Shown one piece after another: positions 12,307-24,510 of a stretch of DNA of 64,000 bases. Position 1 is the first letter of the stretch. Each line of letters opens with the position of its first letter. This DNA comes from Batkoa obscura (Eukaryota; Entomophthoromycota; Entomophthoromycetes; Entomophthorales; Batkoaceae), in NCBI GenBank assembly GCA_030770535.1, contig JASVEC010000024.1:496001-560000 (forward strand), given 5' to 3'. A model generated the notes under the pieces. The model saw nothing but the letters and a program-made list of their open reading frames with translations. It was not told the DNA's origin and ran no database searches. Both the position numbers and the translations under genes were made by a program.

Positions 12307-13830
12307 TTATAATAACGTAAAGTTAAGAGAATAGTCTTTAGGAGAAAAGAGCGGGGCAGGACTCAAGCTTAAACCTTCTCCATGAATTTGAGGAGAACCT
12401 TTAGGATAGTTTACTTTATATCTTAATAGGATCATAGCAAGTACGGCCTTTTGTTCCAATAATGAAAAGTTCATACCAATACATGATCTAGCACCTCCAC
12501 CAAATGGAGTCCAGGCTGAAATATCAACTGGATTATTTTGTGCATAAGATGATCCTTTGATAAATCTTTCTGGAATAAACTTTTCTGGCTCATTCCAGTA
12601 TCTTTCATCGTGGTGTAATGTGTAAATACTTAAAAGGACATCAGTGTTAGCAGGGATTGTGTAACCATCGACTACAACATCTTTAGAGGTTGTTCTGAGT
12701 GGAAGATCGGGTACTGATGGATATAATCTCATAGTTTCTTTCATTACGGCTAATAAATACTCCATTTGTTTAGTTTGTTCAATTGTAGGACATTGAGCAT
12801 CTTCTACCTTTTGGTTACTATAATTAGTGATTCCCATTACATCCATGACTTCTTTACGTAATTTTTCTTGTACATCTTGATGTTGGGCTAAAAAGTGCAA
12901 TGCAGCAGATAAAGCAAATGCAGTTGTATCATGTCCAGCTAATAAGAAAATCATAACATTATCACGAATTTCTTTATCAGTAAATTTGACATCCTCCTCT
13001 TGAGCAGCTTTTAACATTAAAGTCAAAATATCTTCATTAACGTTGTGGTCATTGTTGTCATTGTTTGAAATGGCTTTTTTCTTTTCATCTAATATATGCT
13101 GGAAATGTTCTTCTAAAGACTTAAGATCATCATAAACTGGTTTACGTAATGGATTTTTGGAAGTATCGAAAAAGTCCAATATTAAATAGAAAGGATCAAA
13201 GGAAGCTTTCATAACCTTATTATAATAAGTAATGAAAGGGACATTTTCGTTAACTACAGAATTAAAGTCTACACCCATGATACCTTTACCTAAAGCGTCC
13301 ATGGTGATACGTTGCATATATTTGTAAATTTCAACTCCAGTTCCATTAAACTTGTTATCTACTACATTGAAAAATTCTTTAATACATTCCTCGAAAAGCT
13401 CCACTTCAAATTGCTTCTTAAAAGGTGGGTTCAATACTTTACGATGTCTTTTCCAAACTTGATGGTTCGAAAACACTAAATTGATTCCCAAAAATTTTGA
13501 AAACAATAAATTGGGTCTTACTTCGCTAGGTAATCTTTTGACAAAAGTGGTAGTGTCGTTATACATTGAACGAGCTGCATCAGCTGAGGATAAAGCTACT
13601 ACCCACCCACCGTTTCTCCAAATCAGTTGTACTTTTTCTTTATGTAACCTTTTTGACAATAAATCATGGATTTTTTTATCGGCAGGTTTATCTTCAAAGG
13701 GGGTTTTAACACATTCAGCTAAACTTGGGGAAGGTAAGTGACTTAAATTGGATGGCTTTTTAAAGAAAGCGACATATATTCCAATGAATATAGTGACTAC
13801 TACTAATAGAATACTAATTGTTATTGACAT
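12307..13830 (-). CDS. Cytochrome P450 monooxygenase, intact
   Basis: An intronless protein of 507 residues, normal length for a microsomal P450. Residues 4-23 form an N-terminal membrane anchor, followed by a basic and proline-containing hinge. Motifs seen: C-helix WxxxR (W126-R130), I-helix AGHDTT (298-303), ExxR as ETMR (365-368), PERF (420-423) and the haem loop FGGGARSCIG (443-452) with Cys450 as thiolate ligand. By family it inserts one oxygen atom into a hydrophobic substrate using a P450 reductase at the ER membrane. The overall look is CYP4-like, but the substrate cannot be told from sequence. The start is the ATG giving the anchor; a TATA-like TATAAAAG lies ~30-40 bp upstream. The broken copy next door shows it arose by, or gave rise to, a tandem duplication. 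Confidence 0.93.
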   Translation of the reverse strand: MSITISILLVVVTIFIGIYVAFFKKPSNLSHLPSPSLAECVKTPFEDKPADKKIHDLLSKRLHKEKVQLIWRNGGWVVALSSADAARSMYNDTTTFVKRLPSEVRPNLLFSKFLGINLVFSNHQVWKRHRKVLNPPFKKQFEVELFEECIKEFFNVVDNKFNGTGVEIYKYMQRITMDALGKGIMGVDFNSVVNENVPFITYYNKVMKASFDPFYLILDFFDTSKNPLRKPVYDDLKSLEEHFQHILDEKKKAISNNDNNDHNVNEDILTLMLKAAQEEDVKFTDKEIRDNVMIFLLAGHDTTAFALSAALHFLAQHQDVQEKLRKEVMDVMGITNYSNQKVEDAQCPTIEQTKQMEYLLAVMKETMRLYPSVPDLPLRTTSKDVVVDGYTIPANTDVLLSIYTLHHDERYWNEPEKFIPERFIKGSSYAQNNPVDISAWTPFGGGARSCIGMNFSLLEQKAVLAMILLRYKVNYPKGSPQIHGEGLSLSPAPLFSPKDYSLNFTLL

Positions 13831-16014
13831 TTTTTTAATAAATGATGCTTTGATTTTTCAGTTGCTTTTATACATTTTCTTAAATTGCTATTTTTTCACG
13901 GAAGAATTTCCGCATTTTATTCTGTCTTGATTGTTTCAAATATCTATTGCTCATATTCCTACATCTTGAAAGCCAAAAAATTGATCGCTTATACTTATAG
14001 CTCTTGTTTATCCATCATCAAGGCATCTATCTATTGGTAATAATCAAAATATCTAATGATATCATTTGTAACTATTTAAGAACTTTATAGTTTCAAAGTT
14101 CAAATGAGGTGTCGAATTCTTTAAAGTTAGAACTGCAAATAGGAAGTGATCGGGAATGGATTTGATTTGCTTGAATAAGCACTTTTAAAATTTGAAAAAT
14201 TTCCATTTAATTTAAAGCAACTCTATAATTAGACATGCGGATGGAAAAAATTAAGAATAGTAGCCATGGTCATATTTTTTTAATAAGAGAACTTAATTAG
14301 TGCTTTGAAATTTTAAGCTTAAAAAATGAGCAAAACATTGAAGGAAATAATTATTCCACATAGGCTCATTTGAACATAAGGTTCGATTTTCAATCTTGAT
14401 CAGTTGTTAAGGTTATGCGTTAAGGGTAAATAACATGAAAATCACTGCTATTTTCCTTCAATCTTGAAATAAGCAAATAAAATTTATAAAGCATATTTAG
14501 ATTAAGTAAAAAAAATACCTGGAAATTCAAACAGGTTTTTAAACTTTCTAATTTATACTAAATTTCAAGGATTCAAAATTAAATTAAATTAAAGTTATAA
14601 AATGCAATTAGAACGTTGACACTTGATTGTTTTTTAATTTTTTTAATTTTTCTAATGTTTTGACATAAATAATATTTGAAGCTTTTCAGCTAACATGTTA
14701 AAAGCTTTTTATTTAAAAATGAGTTGTAGAGTGAGAATATAAGAGCTAAGAAAACTTGAAGCTTAAAAAAGCTATTATAGAAATCACAAAAATTTAATTA
14801 TAATGAATTTTTAAATAGAATATAAGTTGTAAATATATACCCGAATATATGTAAAAGTTTAAGAAATGTTTTAATAGTAATAAAAAAATACTTTGAATGG
14901 TTTTTTTCCCTCTAACTTTGCTTATATTTTAAATTTAAAACTTTTAAAAAATGAGCTAAAGTCTCAAGTAAAAAGTATCTTATTTTGTTCATTTTCTCAA
15001 GCTTTTTGTTGAAATTGTTATTTTCCCTAACATTTAAATTGAATTTAATGTTGAATGATTTATGATGCAGATATTATATAAAAGTGATGGGAGTTATAAA
15101 TAGTATCTATACCACTTTAGCTCGATATTGAAATGCGATGGAAATCCGGTGATTAATACAACAATGAATATTATATTCTAAAATAGTAGAATAAATTATA
15201 ACTTATAACAGCTCAAGTTTTTTTCCATTGTTCTCGTAAGTTTTTATGAATTTTTCAAGCTTTCTTTCATTGATTTTAAAAAGTCTAGTATACTAGTCTA
15301 AAATGACAAGCTAATACTATTTTATATGTAAATGAGCTTTTAATTCATATGGGAGTGTTTTTTTTGACTTCATTGCTTTTTCCGTCTTTTAAGCGCTATT
15401 TGCGTGGAAAATTTGTTAGTAAAATTCTTAAACACAAAAATACATCCCCATATAGTCATGAACATAAATATTGTTAATCTCTAGGATTGTATATTTCTTC
15501 TTTCATATTATTAATTCTAAACAAACTATACTCATTTTTTGCTTATTGTTGGTGAAGCACTTAGATGCATAGCACTCTTAATTATAAAAAGATAGCATTT
15601 GGTAAAATATATTTTCATAAAGGTAGTAAGTAACGAGTTATATATCTGTTAAAACATAAAATGCTTGCTTTATAACATATTAAGCTTCAATAGTTTATTT
15701 CATATATGTATTATATATATCTTGCAAGCTATTCAAGAGTATTAAATCAATATACCATTAATTTACTAAAAACTATGACAATAACAATATTGATTTATTA
15801 ATGAGGTCTTCTACTTATTACTATTAATGATAGATAGAAGTCCCCTTTACTAAATAAGTTTCCAGCCATCAAAGTTGCATCATTTGCTTAGTTTTAAAAA
15901 TTAAGGAGAACTTTAATTTACTGAAATAAATCTTCCAAATGTCAAAATAAAAAATAAAGATTTTTTTAAAAATCAGATAAAAAATAAAGCTTTATTCTTT
16001 AAAAATTTCAAACG
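13831..16014. other. Intergenic with one MITE
   Basis: No gene supported. The first ~130 bp upstream of the P450 resemble the flank of the pseudogene. A MITE lies at 15350. The rest is AT-rich. Confidence 0.5.
15350..15450 (-). mobile_element. MITE copy
   Basis: Well preserved: TGGGAGTGTTTTTTTTGAC to TACATCCCCA, flanked by TA on both sides. Confidence 0.92.
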
Positions 16015-16573
16015 ATGGCAATAGGATATATCACACGAGTAGAAAAATTTTCATCAGCGCATAGACTACATGCAACTTCATTATCGGATTCTGAAAATCA
16101 AGCCATCTATGGAAAGTGCAACCATATTAACTGTCATGGACATAATTATACCATTGAGGCTACTATTAGAGGAGAAGTAAATTCTATTAAATATTAAATA
16201 ATAGCTAAGTTAATGAATAGATTGATCATATAACTGGAATGATAATTAACATATCAGATTTGAAACAATGGATGAAGGATTTGATTATCGAGCCTCTTGA
16301 CCATAAGAATATTGTAAGTTTATAAATAGTATAATTTAAAAGTGATTAAATTTTAAGGATAAAGACGTAGAGTATTTTTTTGATAAACCTAGGTAAGTTG
16401 AGTGATCCATTTAAAACAAACATTGATATTCTTTTAGTACAGCCGAAAATCTAGCGGTTTTTGCATGGGAAGCTTTAAATGAAAAATTATTACCATTTGC
16501 GCCCAAAGCTAAGTTGTTCGAAATTAAAATCCATGAAACAGATAGAAATACTGCTTCTTATAGGGGGGAATAA
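16015..16573 (+). CDS. 6-pyruvoyl-tetrahydropterin synthase
   Basis: Exons 16015-16176, 16221-16313, 16358-16392 and 16438-16573 give 141 residues, the usual length. The PTPS fold motifs are all present: 'FSSAHRL' (first zinc His), 'GKCNHINCHGHNY' with the catalytic Cys and two further zinc His residues, 'DHITGMIINISDLK', 'EPLDHKNI' and the C-terminal 'IKIHETDRNTASY' with the pterin-anchoring Glu. By family it turns 7,8-dihydroneopterin triphosphate into 6-pyruvoyl-tetrahydropterin, on the way to tetrahydrobiopterin; related QueD-type enzymes make carboxy-tetrahydropterin. Fungi with BH4-dependent hydroxylases use the former. Internal stops in the first intron rule out an unspliced reading. 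Confidence 0.93.
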
Positions 16574-16967
16574 TATACTAACCTATGAACACTCATACTG
16601 ATTTAAAATTCAAAGATTTTAAAGATTAATAAATAATTTAAGATTAATTATTAATTAAATAATTTTCGTTAAGCTATATATATAAAGAATTATGTTTTTT
16701 ATTTAATGTATATAATATAGTGGCGTGTTAAATACGTATATATACATGTTCCATCAAGTTTAGTAAGAGATACATAATTTTAGTTTAGCGTTAATTTGAC
16801 TATGACTTTTTTAAAATCTGCTTTTAGAAATTCAATTTATTTTTAATTTATTCGTTTCTTGCTAATAATTAAAGAAAATAGACAAAAATAGAACTAAATA
16901 AATAGGTAAAATAAACGATATCTGAGATGTAGTTGAAATATAACATTAAAACAAAAAACAGATAGAA
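16574..16967. other. Short spacer
   Basis: AT-rich 3' and 5' flanks of the two neighbouring genes. Nothing else seen. Confidence 0.4.
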
Positions 16968-18462
16968 ATGCCACCTTACGAATATCCAACAACAATAGAA
17001 GATTACGATGAGGTAGAGCCCGAATTTGAAGAAAGAGGAGAAGAGTCGGCAGTACAATTGGGATTTATAGACAACAGTAATGAGAAGCGAGTTGAATATG
17101 GGGCTTTTTTAACCAAATTAGGAGGGTTTCCAGTAAGTTTTATATGGTATTTTTGTACTGGCTGAATGAATTTAAAAACATAAAGGTTTGGCTTTGTCCT
17201 GATAAATCGCCAAGTGCTGCAGATCTTAACTGCGGAGTTTGCTCTAAACCGCTCTCTTTTTTGTTGCAGATTTATACACCAGAAGATGATCCCCCAGAGG
17301 CTTATCATCGTGTACTTTACGTTTTTATTTGTAAAGCTAATAAGTGCTTAAAGGCTAATAGGAAAACTAGGTATATGATAAATTTATAACTGATTGTCTT
17401 TAATTTGGGTGTATTAAATTTAATTTTGATAGTATTAAAGTTATTAGAAGTCAACTTCCTAGAGAAAACAAGTATTATGTTTTAGATGAAGATAAAAGTA
17501 AGTATATTGATGGAGAAGAAGACGAGGAATTTTATGAAGAAGAAGAGTTTTGGAAGTTGAAAGATGATGTAAAAGGTATATCGAAAACAATCAATTTTTG
17601 ACAAAATTTATCTCAAATTAAATTTTTAGTGGAAAATCAATGTTGGGTATGCCATTTGCAAGGAGACAAAAGATGTTCGAAATGTCATTTAGCCCAATAC
17701 TGTAGTAAAGAACATCAAGTATTGGATTGGACCATTGGATCGCATAAGCATAATTGCGATAAAATAACTAAGGAAAATATAGAAGAATACAAGCAAAAAG
17801 TTAATAGAGTTGGGTTTCCAGAAAAATATATCGATTCAGAACCTGAAAAAAGTATAGAAGAAATGAAAAAAGAGACTATGAAAAAAGTGGAAAAGCTTAT
17901 GGAAGAGGTTACAGTCAATAAAGCCCCTGAAGAAGGCGATAGTAAAGCACTTGTTGTACCTGGTGATGAAAAATACGAAAATACTAAAGTAGAAGTGGAT
18001 GCTGCCTTTTTAGCGTTCCAAAGGAGGGTGGAGTTTGATCCTACACAAGTAATAAGATATGTGCGTACATACAATAAAGATGAAGAAGGTCAAGATATTG
18101 AGCCTCTCTGGGTTGGAGAACAGGGTAAACCAACTCCCTCTGATATCCTTCCTTGTCAAAAATGTTATTCTCCAAGGGTATTCGAGCTACAGGTGACTTA
18201 AATATTATATCTAATTGTATACTTTGTTAATAATCTTTAGATTATGCCACAATTATTAAATTATTTACCATTGGATAATTCTAGTTTTGATTCCATGGAT
18301 TGGGGTTCTTATTTTATTTATTCTTGCCCAAATTCTTGCTGGCCTGCAGAAGAAGGCTCATTAGATTATTTATCTAATGAATATGTTTATGAAGTGGCTT
18401 TTCATCAGGATTTTTCAGAGGATGGTATCGGTGAAAATATTCGTAAAAATCATTTTGAATAA
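16968..18462 (+). CDS. PDCD2 / Tsr4-family protein with MYND zinc finger
   Basis: Exons 16968-17132, 17186-17370, 17433-17575, 17630-18192 and 18241-18462 give 425 residues. Order: an acidic start, 'VWLCPDKSP..NCGVCSKPLSFLLQIYTP' (N-terminal PDCD2 part with paired Cys), an acidic linker, a MYND zinc finger at about residues 167-207 (CWVC, CSKC, YCSKEHQ, HKHNC), a charged helix, then the C-terminal PDCD2 domain ('LPCQKCYSPRVFELQ', 'MPQLLNYL', 'WGSYFIYSC', 'EVAFHQDFS'). In yeast the relative Tsr4 is a dedicated chaperone of ribosomal protein uS5 (Rps2) for small-subunit assembly; this role is inferred by family. The MYND finger makes it closer to PDCD2 than to PDCD2L. Confidence 0.93.
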
Positions 18463-18698
18463 AAGTAAAAATAGATTATTTAATAAACTGCTACAGTTTT
18501 TATATTGGATTATATCTCTATGATGCAAACTATAAAGCAATTTTAAATGGTAAGATATTTACCAGTATGTATAAAATAATTAGTAAACCATAAAGTCAGA
18601 TGGTAGTCATATTTTACATTTGAGAACCAGATTACCAAATCATGTTTTAAAAGAATATTATACGTTTAGTTCAATTTTTATTATATAGCAATTAATTT

Positions 18699-19187
18699 TC
18701 ATTCTTTCGAGGCAATCTTCTCTTTAAGTTTATTGTTTTCAATTTCCAAATATTCTGTTACCAACTTAAGTAAATGCAACCTAGTTTCAGGAAATTTAGA
18801 TATTTTAATAGTATTTAAATCTATGTCTTTATCTTTATCCTTGATTTCGTCATAGTTTATTCCAATAGCTTCAGATATCTTTCTACTATTTTCTTGGCAT
18901 GTAAGTTCTAGATCTATACTCTTGTTCAAATTGTTTATCTCATCTTCGATTTCTTTTAAATGACCCTTCTTGTTATCACACCTTTCAATAGCTTGATCAA
19001 GATTCTCATAGCTTGGTTTTTTAATATTTTCTCCCTCTTCAACCCTTTCTAATTGTGCTTCAATCTCGCTAACCAACGTCTCGTACTTTATTTCTAATTC
19101 TTTACCCTTATTGTCTTCTTCTTTTAATTTAGTTTCTATCTCCGTTAATTTCGATTTCAATGCTGAGATATGTTTGTCATTTTCCAT
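18699..19187 (-). CDS. Coiled-coil protein of unknown function
   Basis: A 162-residue single-exon reading frame, very rich in Glu and Lys. Two long heptad-like stretches (about 8-55 and 70-105) predict coiled coil, followed by a short ordered-looking end ('KFPETRLHLLKLVTEYLEI') and a final helix. I do not recognise a family. The layout (coiled coil plus small C-terminal helical part) is seen in subunits of spindle or tethering complexes, but nothing here proves it. It lies convergent to the PDCD2 gene, 236 bp from its stop. Low-complexity composition could also arise by chance in AT-rich DNA, but 162 codons with regular heptads make a real gene more likely. Confidence 0.55.
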   Translation of the reverse strand: MENDKHISALKSKLTEIETKLKEEDNKGKELEIKYETLVSEIEAQLERVEEGENIKKPSYENLDQAIERCDNKKGHLKEIEDEINNLNKSIDLELTCQENSRKISEAIGINYDEIKDKDKDIDLNTIKISKFPETRLHLLKLVTEYLEIENNKLKEKIASKE

Positions 19188-19468
19188 AACTATATCTATA
19201 TATGTTACTTTGTTAATTCAATGCTATTAATACAGGTTTTGGTTTATTACTGACTGTAGCGTAGTTTAAAATACTCTTTTTAATCAAAGTTGATTTATTA
19301 AAATGATAAATTCAACAAAGAATCATAAATTTAGTATATTAGTGTTCTGCAGCAAATTTTAATGATTCAAAAACGCAAAATCTGGTTGACAAGCATTTTG
19401 AAAGAAATCCAAACTTCAAAATTACTTCTTAAATTTTATTTTTATTAGAATTAATATTATAGAACAAG

Positions 19469-20754
19469 ATGGACACTATAAAAGCAAAACCAGGCGAAAT
19501 ATTGAGATATGATTATAGAGTTAATAAAGACGAAGCTAGTGGCATGAATAAAAACATAGGCTTTAAAGGATATGCTTTAAAAGTTATGCAATGGAATATT
19601 GAGCGAGGGTATAAATTAGATCAGATAATTGAAGAGATTAAGCAGTTTGATCCAGATATAGCAATGATACAGGTAAATCCTACTTAAACGTTACCTGGTT
19701 AATTTATTTTGGAAGGAAGTAGATATTGGTTGTAAAAGAAGCTTACAGATAGATCAGATGGAGCATATTTGTAAAGAATTAAATTGGCTGGGTGGTTTTG
19801 TTACAGAGTTTCTAGAGCTAGAATCCGATATTAGATGTAACAGAGATCAGGTATTTAGTAGATTATTTTTTTATGAAGCTTTCTGAATTTTAATAAAAGG
19901 GAGGAGGAATTCATGGAAACGCAATTTTCTCTAAGTTTGATATGATGTTTGATAAAATAGAGCATAAATATCAACCAGTAAATTGGGAAAGTGAAGGTAG
20001 TAGTTTAAAAGAGCCTAGATTGGGTAAAAGGTATACTTTAATAGCGGAAGTAATAACCCCATGCTCACCAGTATTGTGTTATTCTGCTCACCTTGAGGTA
20101 TTTTGCGGGTTATCGCATCGAGTTTTACAGTTTTCAGAAATATTAGAGCATAGTCAAAAGAATTTAGATGAATTCCCTTATCAATTGGTTTTTGGAGATA
20201 TGAATACAATGGGACATTCTATTGCAAGATTATCAAGTAAATTTTGTAAGGATTCTTTTCGTTGGCGTTCAATTGGCCTTAGTGAATCCCTATGGTGGTA
20301 TGAAAACATAATGTCGTTTCATATCAGTGAAGGACCTTTTAATTTAAAATTATTAAACAGCCATCCGGAACTAAATAACCATCCAAATGTATTGAAGAAT
20401 GCTAGAAATCCTGGATTATTGGATCCTTGGCATCCAGACTTAGATATTACGCTTGATAATCCAGATTACTATGGTTTTTATAAAGCCAAATTAGATTGGA
20501 CTTTTTTTCGTGGTTTCGGGATATTATCTATGTTTAAATCCAATTTAAACTATCTTGCATCAGATCATTTATCTTTGAATTTAATTTTATACTTTAAAAA
20601 TGATTTATCACAATTTGAAAATTTAGCAAAATTTAAGAAAAAACATTCATTTTTTAGATTTCATCGATTTTTACCATCCGTTAATTTAATTTCTAGTATG
20701 GCAGTATCTTTTGCTGTGATTGCTCTTTTGGCTATCAGATCTTATAGAAATTAA
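19469..20754 (+). CDS. Endonuclease/exonuclease/phosphatase-family protein with C-terminal membrane anchor
   Basis: Exons 19469-19672, 19716-19850 and 19900-20754 give 397 residues. The EEP (DNase I/Mg-dependent phosphodiesterase) motifs occur in order: 'VMQWNIERG' (metal-binding Asn), 'IAMIQEVD' with the catalytic Glu rebuilt exactly across the first splice junction, 'GGGIHGNAIFS', 'YSAHLEVFCG', 'FGDMN' (GDxN, ~residue 212), 'LDWTFF' and 'SDHLSL' (~335, catalytic Asp-His). The last ~25 residues are a hydrophobic segment followed by a short basic tail, so it is probably tail-anchored. Substrate is open: family members act on phosphoinositides, sphingomyelin, RNA or DNA ends. The membrane anchor favours a lipid or membrane-bound role, as inference. 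Confidence 0.85.
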
Positions 20755-21559
20755 TTTGTTTGTTTAGTTGAAAGTTTTTTTATTTATAATTGATGCCGTA
20801 TTTAGATTATATACTTTTATTATTATTTTAATAATATAATTATGTTTAATAAAGGTATATGGTATATATTATCTGATAGTGGTTTAATAGTCAAATATAA
20901 TTGATTGATTCAATTGTCTGTTAATTTTAGTTTGAATTCTTCATATTTATACCACATAAAGTTTTTAAATTTTATAATTTTGTAGTTTAATATGTCTATA
21001 GTCAGAAATTTCTGAATCTTTGGACTTTCTTGACTAGAAATGTATATATAAAGCATGCAAACTATATGAGATCAAAGAGCACGTTAGCTAGAATAAGGAT
21101 TAAATTTAGAAATATCAAGCCAAGGCGATTAAGACACCACCAAACACTAATAAAAAAACACATTTAAACAAATTCAAGTACTCACAAGCTGCGATGTCAA
21201 CTAAGGAATAAATTATCAATGTTACTACAATCTCAAAGTTCTGTAAAAGACATCAGAACTTTAATAGCAAAGCCAATTTTTTTCCTAATGTTAGCAAAAA
21301 ATTTACAGTTTTTCCGTGGCCTAGTACACAATACTATTTACGATTAATCTTACTTTAATAGTATTAATATAAAATTACTGCAAATGTGAATAAAGTATAG
21401 ATTAAAAAAACAAAAGCATACTATTGACTATAAGAACAGAAAAAAGTAATATAAAGGATTGATTTTTCTCAAAATAAAATATAGGATCTCTGCTAACATT
21501 TTTATCTATAAACCCACAGCATTTTGTAAATTTAAAAGAGCCTATGTTTCTAAAATACT
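20755..21559. other. Intergenic, AT-rich
   Basis: Nothing recognised between the EEP-family gene and the F-box relic. Confidence 0.45.
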
Positions 21560-22920
21560 TTGAAATATAATCGACAGAAATAGCAATAGAACCGGAACTA
21601 GATATGTCTTCAGATGTTAGGTTATTGATGTGTGGCTTTCTACTAGCTTTTGATCTGGAAATGGTATATTGGTATCAAATTTATAATCTTCTAATTCAAG
21701 GTTATATGAATTAGGGCATGACATATCTAAAAAATTCAAAAACTCAGTTCCCAAAGTAGAACATTCAATTTCTAATGTTATTTGTGGGGATGTGTTTTTT
21801 GTTTAAGAATTTTATTACAATCTTTCCACTCAAATAGCGCTTAAAAAATGGAAAAACAATGAAACCAAAAAAACAGCTCTATATTGTTTCCTCTTTTTGA
21901 TGATTTTTTCAAGAGTACTTGCCCATTATACCATTCTAGAAATAATAGCTCACTATTGTATTATGTTAACTTTAAGCGCATAAGTGTAAGTAAATTGAAT
22001 GGAAGTACAAAAGCCTGTATATGCGCTTACCACGAACTTCTAAACTCAAATGATTTAGTTTTGGAAACATTTCATTGTTCGTTTGTTTTTTATATCAGTG
22101 CCGTCTAAATTTAATTTTAAGTCGGATCCCCCACTAAATATAAACCCATCTCCTTGTAGATAATAAAACAATTCAAGTTTTGAATAATTGCTTAAGTTTA
22201 TACATACTTCTTTTGCATCTATCATATCCAGATTTTTGATGAGTAAACTAGTTGGGTATTGGAATTCCTTGTTTAAAAAGCAACTAGACTCCCTTGATTG
22301 AAGCTTAATCCAATCTAGTTTAAGTACCTTTAAGTTACCAAACTTATTTAGCAATTCTTCAAAATAGGCAACTTTCCTGGAATAGCAATCTTTAGCTGCT
22401 GAAGTTAAAGTTGATGACAAAAGTGGTAGTACTGGATCTGTAAATTCATCGTCAGAACAATGGATTTCTAAACACCTTAGATGTTAAACAGCTTTTTTGA
22501 AAAGGACTTCATACATATTTATAAACCCTTCAGCTTCATAGTCATCAATATAACATATACAATAAAGATCTATTAATGAGATATATGTAAAATATTCCAG
22601 ATACCTAAAGTAGTTATCCAAAGATAAATGCCCCTTTGAAATATTTTAATAATTTACTGGGTAAACCACGAAACGAGGGAAGACTCTAGCATCTAAATAT
22701 CTAATAAAACGACCATACTTTTTAAAGGTACTTCTCGTTTCATCTTTATGCTTGTAGTCCTTTTCAGCTATTTTGACGCCTTCCTATATAAAGACGTGAA
22801 TAGTTTACTACATCTTTTACAGTACACAAGTATATTGATCTTATCTTTCTTTGAAAGGTAAGATAATATGCCTTTGATTATTGATTTTCCAATGTTCCAA
22901 AAGTTAAATGAGCTATTCAT
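21560..22920 (-). pseudogene. F-box/LRR pseudogene with MITE insertion
   Basis: Reading from 22920 on the minus strand, an F-box-like start ('WNIGKSIIKGILSYLSKKDK') is followed by a stop, then by LRR-like pieces in several frames. The longest is 22420-22055 ('FGNLKVLKLDWIKL'). Beyond a MITE at 21785-21882 the frame resumes with 'FLNFLDMSCPNSYNLELEDY', matching 'FFNYIYMWCPNLYNLELISC' of the intact gene at 642-2000. It is therefore a broken paralogue with several stops and frameshifts plus one insertion. No function is expected. Confidence 0.8.
21785..21882 (+). mobile_element. MITE copy inside F-box/LRR pseudogene
   Basis: TGGGGATGTGTTTTTTG start and intact AATAGCGCTTAAAAAATGG centre; the right end (CAGCTCTA) is degraded. 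It separates the last LRR segment from the rest of the relic. Confidence 0.85.
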
Positions 22921-23558
22921 TATAATTCCAGCTTATGCTATAAGAGTCAAAAAACAAAAGGGTATCTATTTATAAAAAGAGCTTACAGGAAAGATATCAA
23001 AAATAAAACAATAGCCAATTAATTAAAAATCAAGGGATTATCTGGCGTTTTGTCCCTTTAACTGGTTTGTTATTATTACTTCTTTCCTCAAAGTTAGTTA
23101 TACAAATTTCCAAATGATAATAAATTTAAGATAAAATTCTAAACTCTATCTTTACTTAATTATCCTTATTTTAAACTTAAAACTCAATCAAATATTTAGA
23201 ATCTAAATAAAAGTTAATCTTAAAATTAAATATTGGCATCTGATAAACACATCTGACTTAACCGCTTTTCAGATTTGGATTTTTACCTCAATCAATGTAA
23301 GTGCTCATACTTCATAAAAAAGATGTAACCCATTTTAAACCATTAATATAGGAGAATATGTCAAAGAACAGTAATTCTAAAAATCAAATATTTTATTGAT
23401 GCTCGCTGTAATAATAGAAATTGCCAATAAACCCATAGATACACAAAATATTTCTATATTTAATAACACGGGGTTATTAAATAAGATTTAAATTAATTTA
23501 TATAACTGGAATCTTTAATAAATATTTTTGCTAATTGATTTAATGAAATATGATGATA

Positions 23559-23657
23559 TGGGGATGTATTTTTGTGTTTAAGAATTTTATTAATAGCTTT
23601 TTCACTCAAATAGCGCTTAAAAATGGAAAAAGTAATGAAGTCAAAAAAACACACCCA
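23559..23657 (+). mobile_element. MITE copy
   Basis: TGGGGATGTATTTTTGTG to ACACACCCA with TA on both sides; centre AATAGCGCTTAAAAATGG. Confidence 0.9.
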
Positions 23658-23951
23658 TATGATAGTGAAAAAGAGCTACAAAATATTTAATATTAATTGT
23701 ATTTCAAGAGCTGTAAGAAATTAATGAAAAACACGATATTTTTGAGCTATATCTGTAGTATAAATGAATAATAAACTGAATGATAAATCAATAGTCAAAA
23801 TAGTTTTTAATATCAATCAAAGAGTAGTTTTTATGAAACAATATTTTTTAAAATATGTCCAATAATAAACAACACAAGATGTTTATTTCATAATTAGTAC
23901 TAAAACATATAAATAAAAGCAAAGAAAATCATCAATATAACATAATCAAAA

Positions 23952-24052
23952 TGGGAGTGTTTTTTTTAACTTCATTATTTTTTCCATTTTTTGAGCGCTA
24001 TTTAAGCGGAAAATTTGTTAGTAAGATTCTTAAACACAAAAATACATCCCCA
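23952..24052 (-). mobile_element. MITE copy
   Basis: TGGGAGTGTTTTTTTT to TACATCCCCA. The flanks read AA rather than TA, probably after mutation. Inverted relative to the copy 300 bp away. Confidence 0.88.
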
Positions 24053-24059
24053 AATGGTG

Positions 24060-24510
24060 GTTCAATTCGGTTTGAATAACCTTAAATCTTTTCATCATAA
24101 GAATGCTAATTTCTATCTATAAGCAGGACATAATGCTAATATTTCAGACTACATTGAAGAAATTTTGTAAGGCGCATTTTATGTATCAACGATATATGAC
24201 TTCCTCAGAAGTAAGAGCAAATCAAGTTTTGATTTTAATTTTACAACTATGTTATTTAGTTGTAGTATCGATAGAAATATTAAATTGAGTATTCAATAAA
24301 AAAGGTGGATATATCGCGATCGTGTTTGATATACTAGAGTGTGAAGGAACTAAAACAGATGATAAGCTAGAAAATTATGCCTCTAAGATGATTTTTCGAG
24401 ATACTCATTTTGTTCTTACTAGACGTTTAAACCAAAGCAATGTATTACCATTGGCCATGATTAGGATAGTGTTTTTGAGATCAGAGTTTTATTATTGTCA
24501 TCTTTAAAAT
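24060..24510 (+). pseudogene. Coding-like remnant, unidentified
   Basis: Open stretches in different frames (for example 'AGHNANISDYIEEIL' near 24125 and 'GGYIAIVFDILECEGT' near 24305) have a protein-like residue mix, but stops and frame changes separate them. I cannot name a family. It could be a decayed host gene or chance. Confidence 0.25.

Noticed and set aside
24060-24510. Two small genes at 24103-24288 and 24322-24507
   Set aside because: No family recognised, different frames, no start context; kept only as a tentative remnant.
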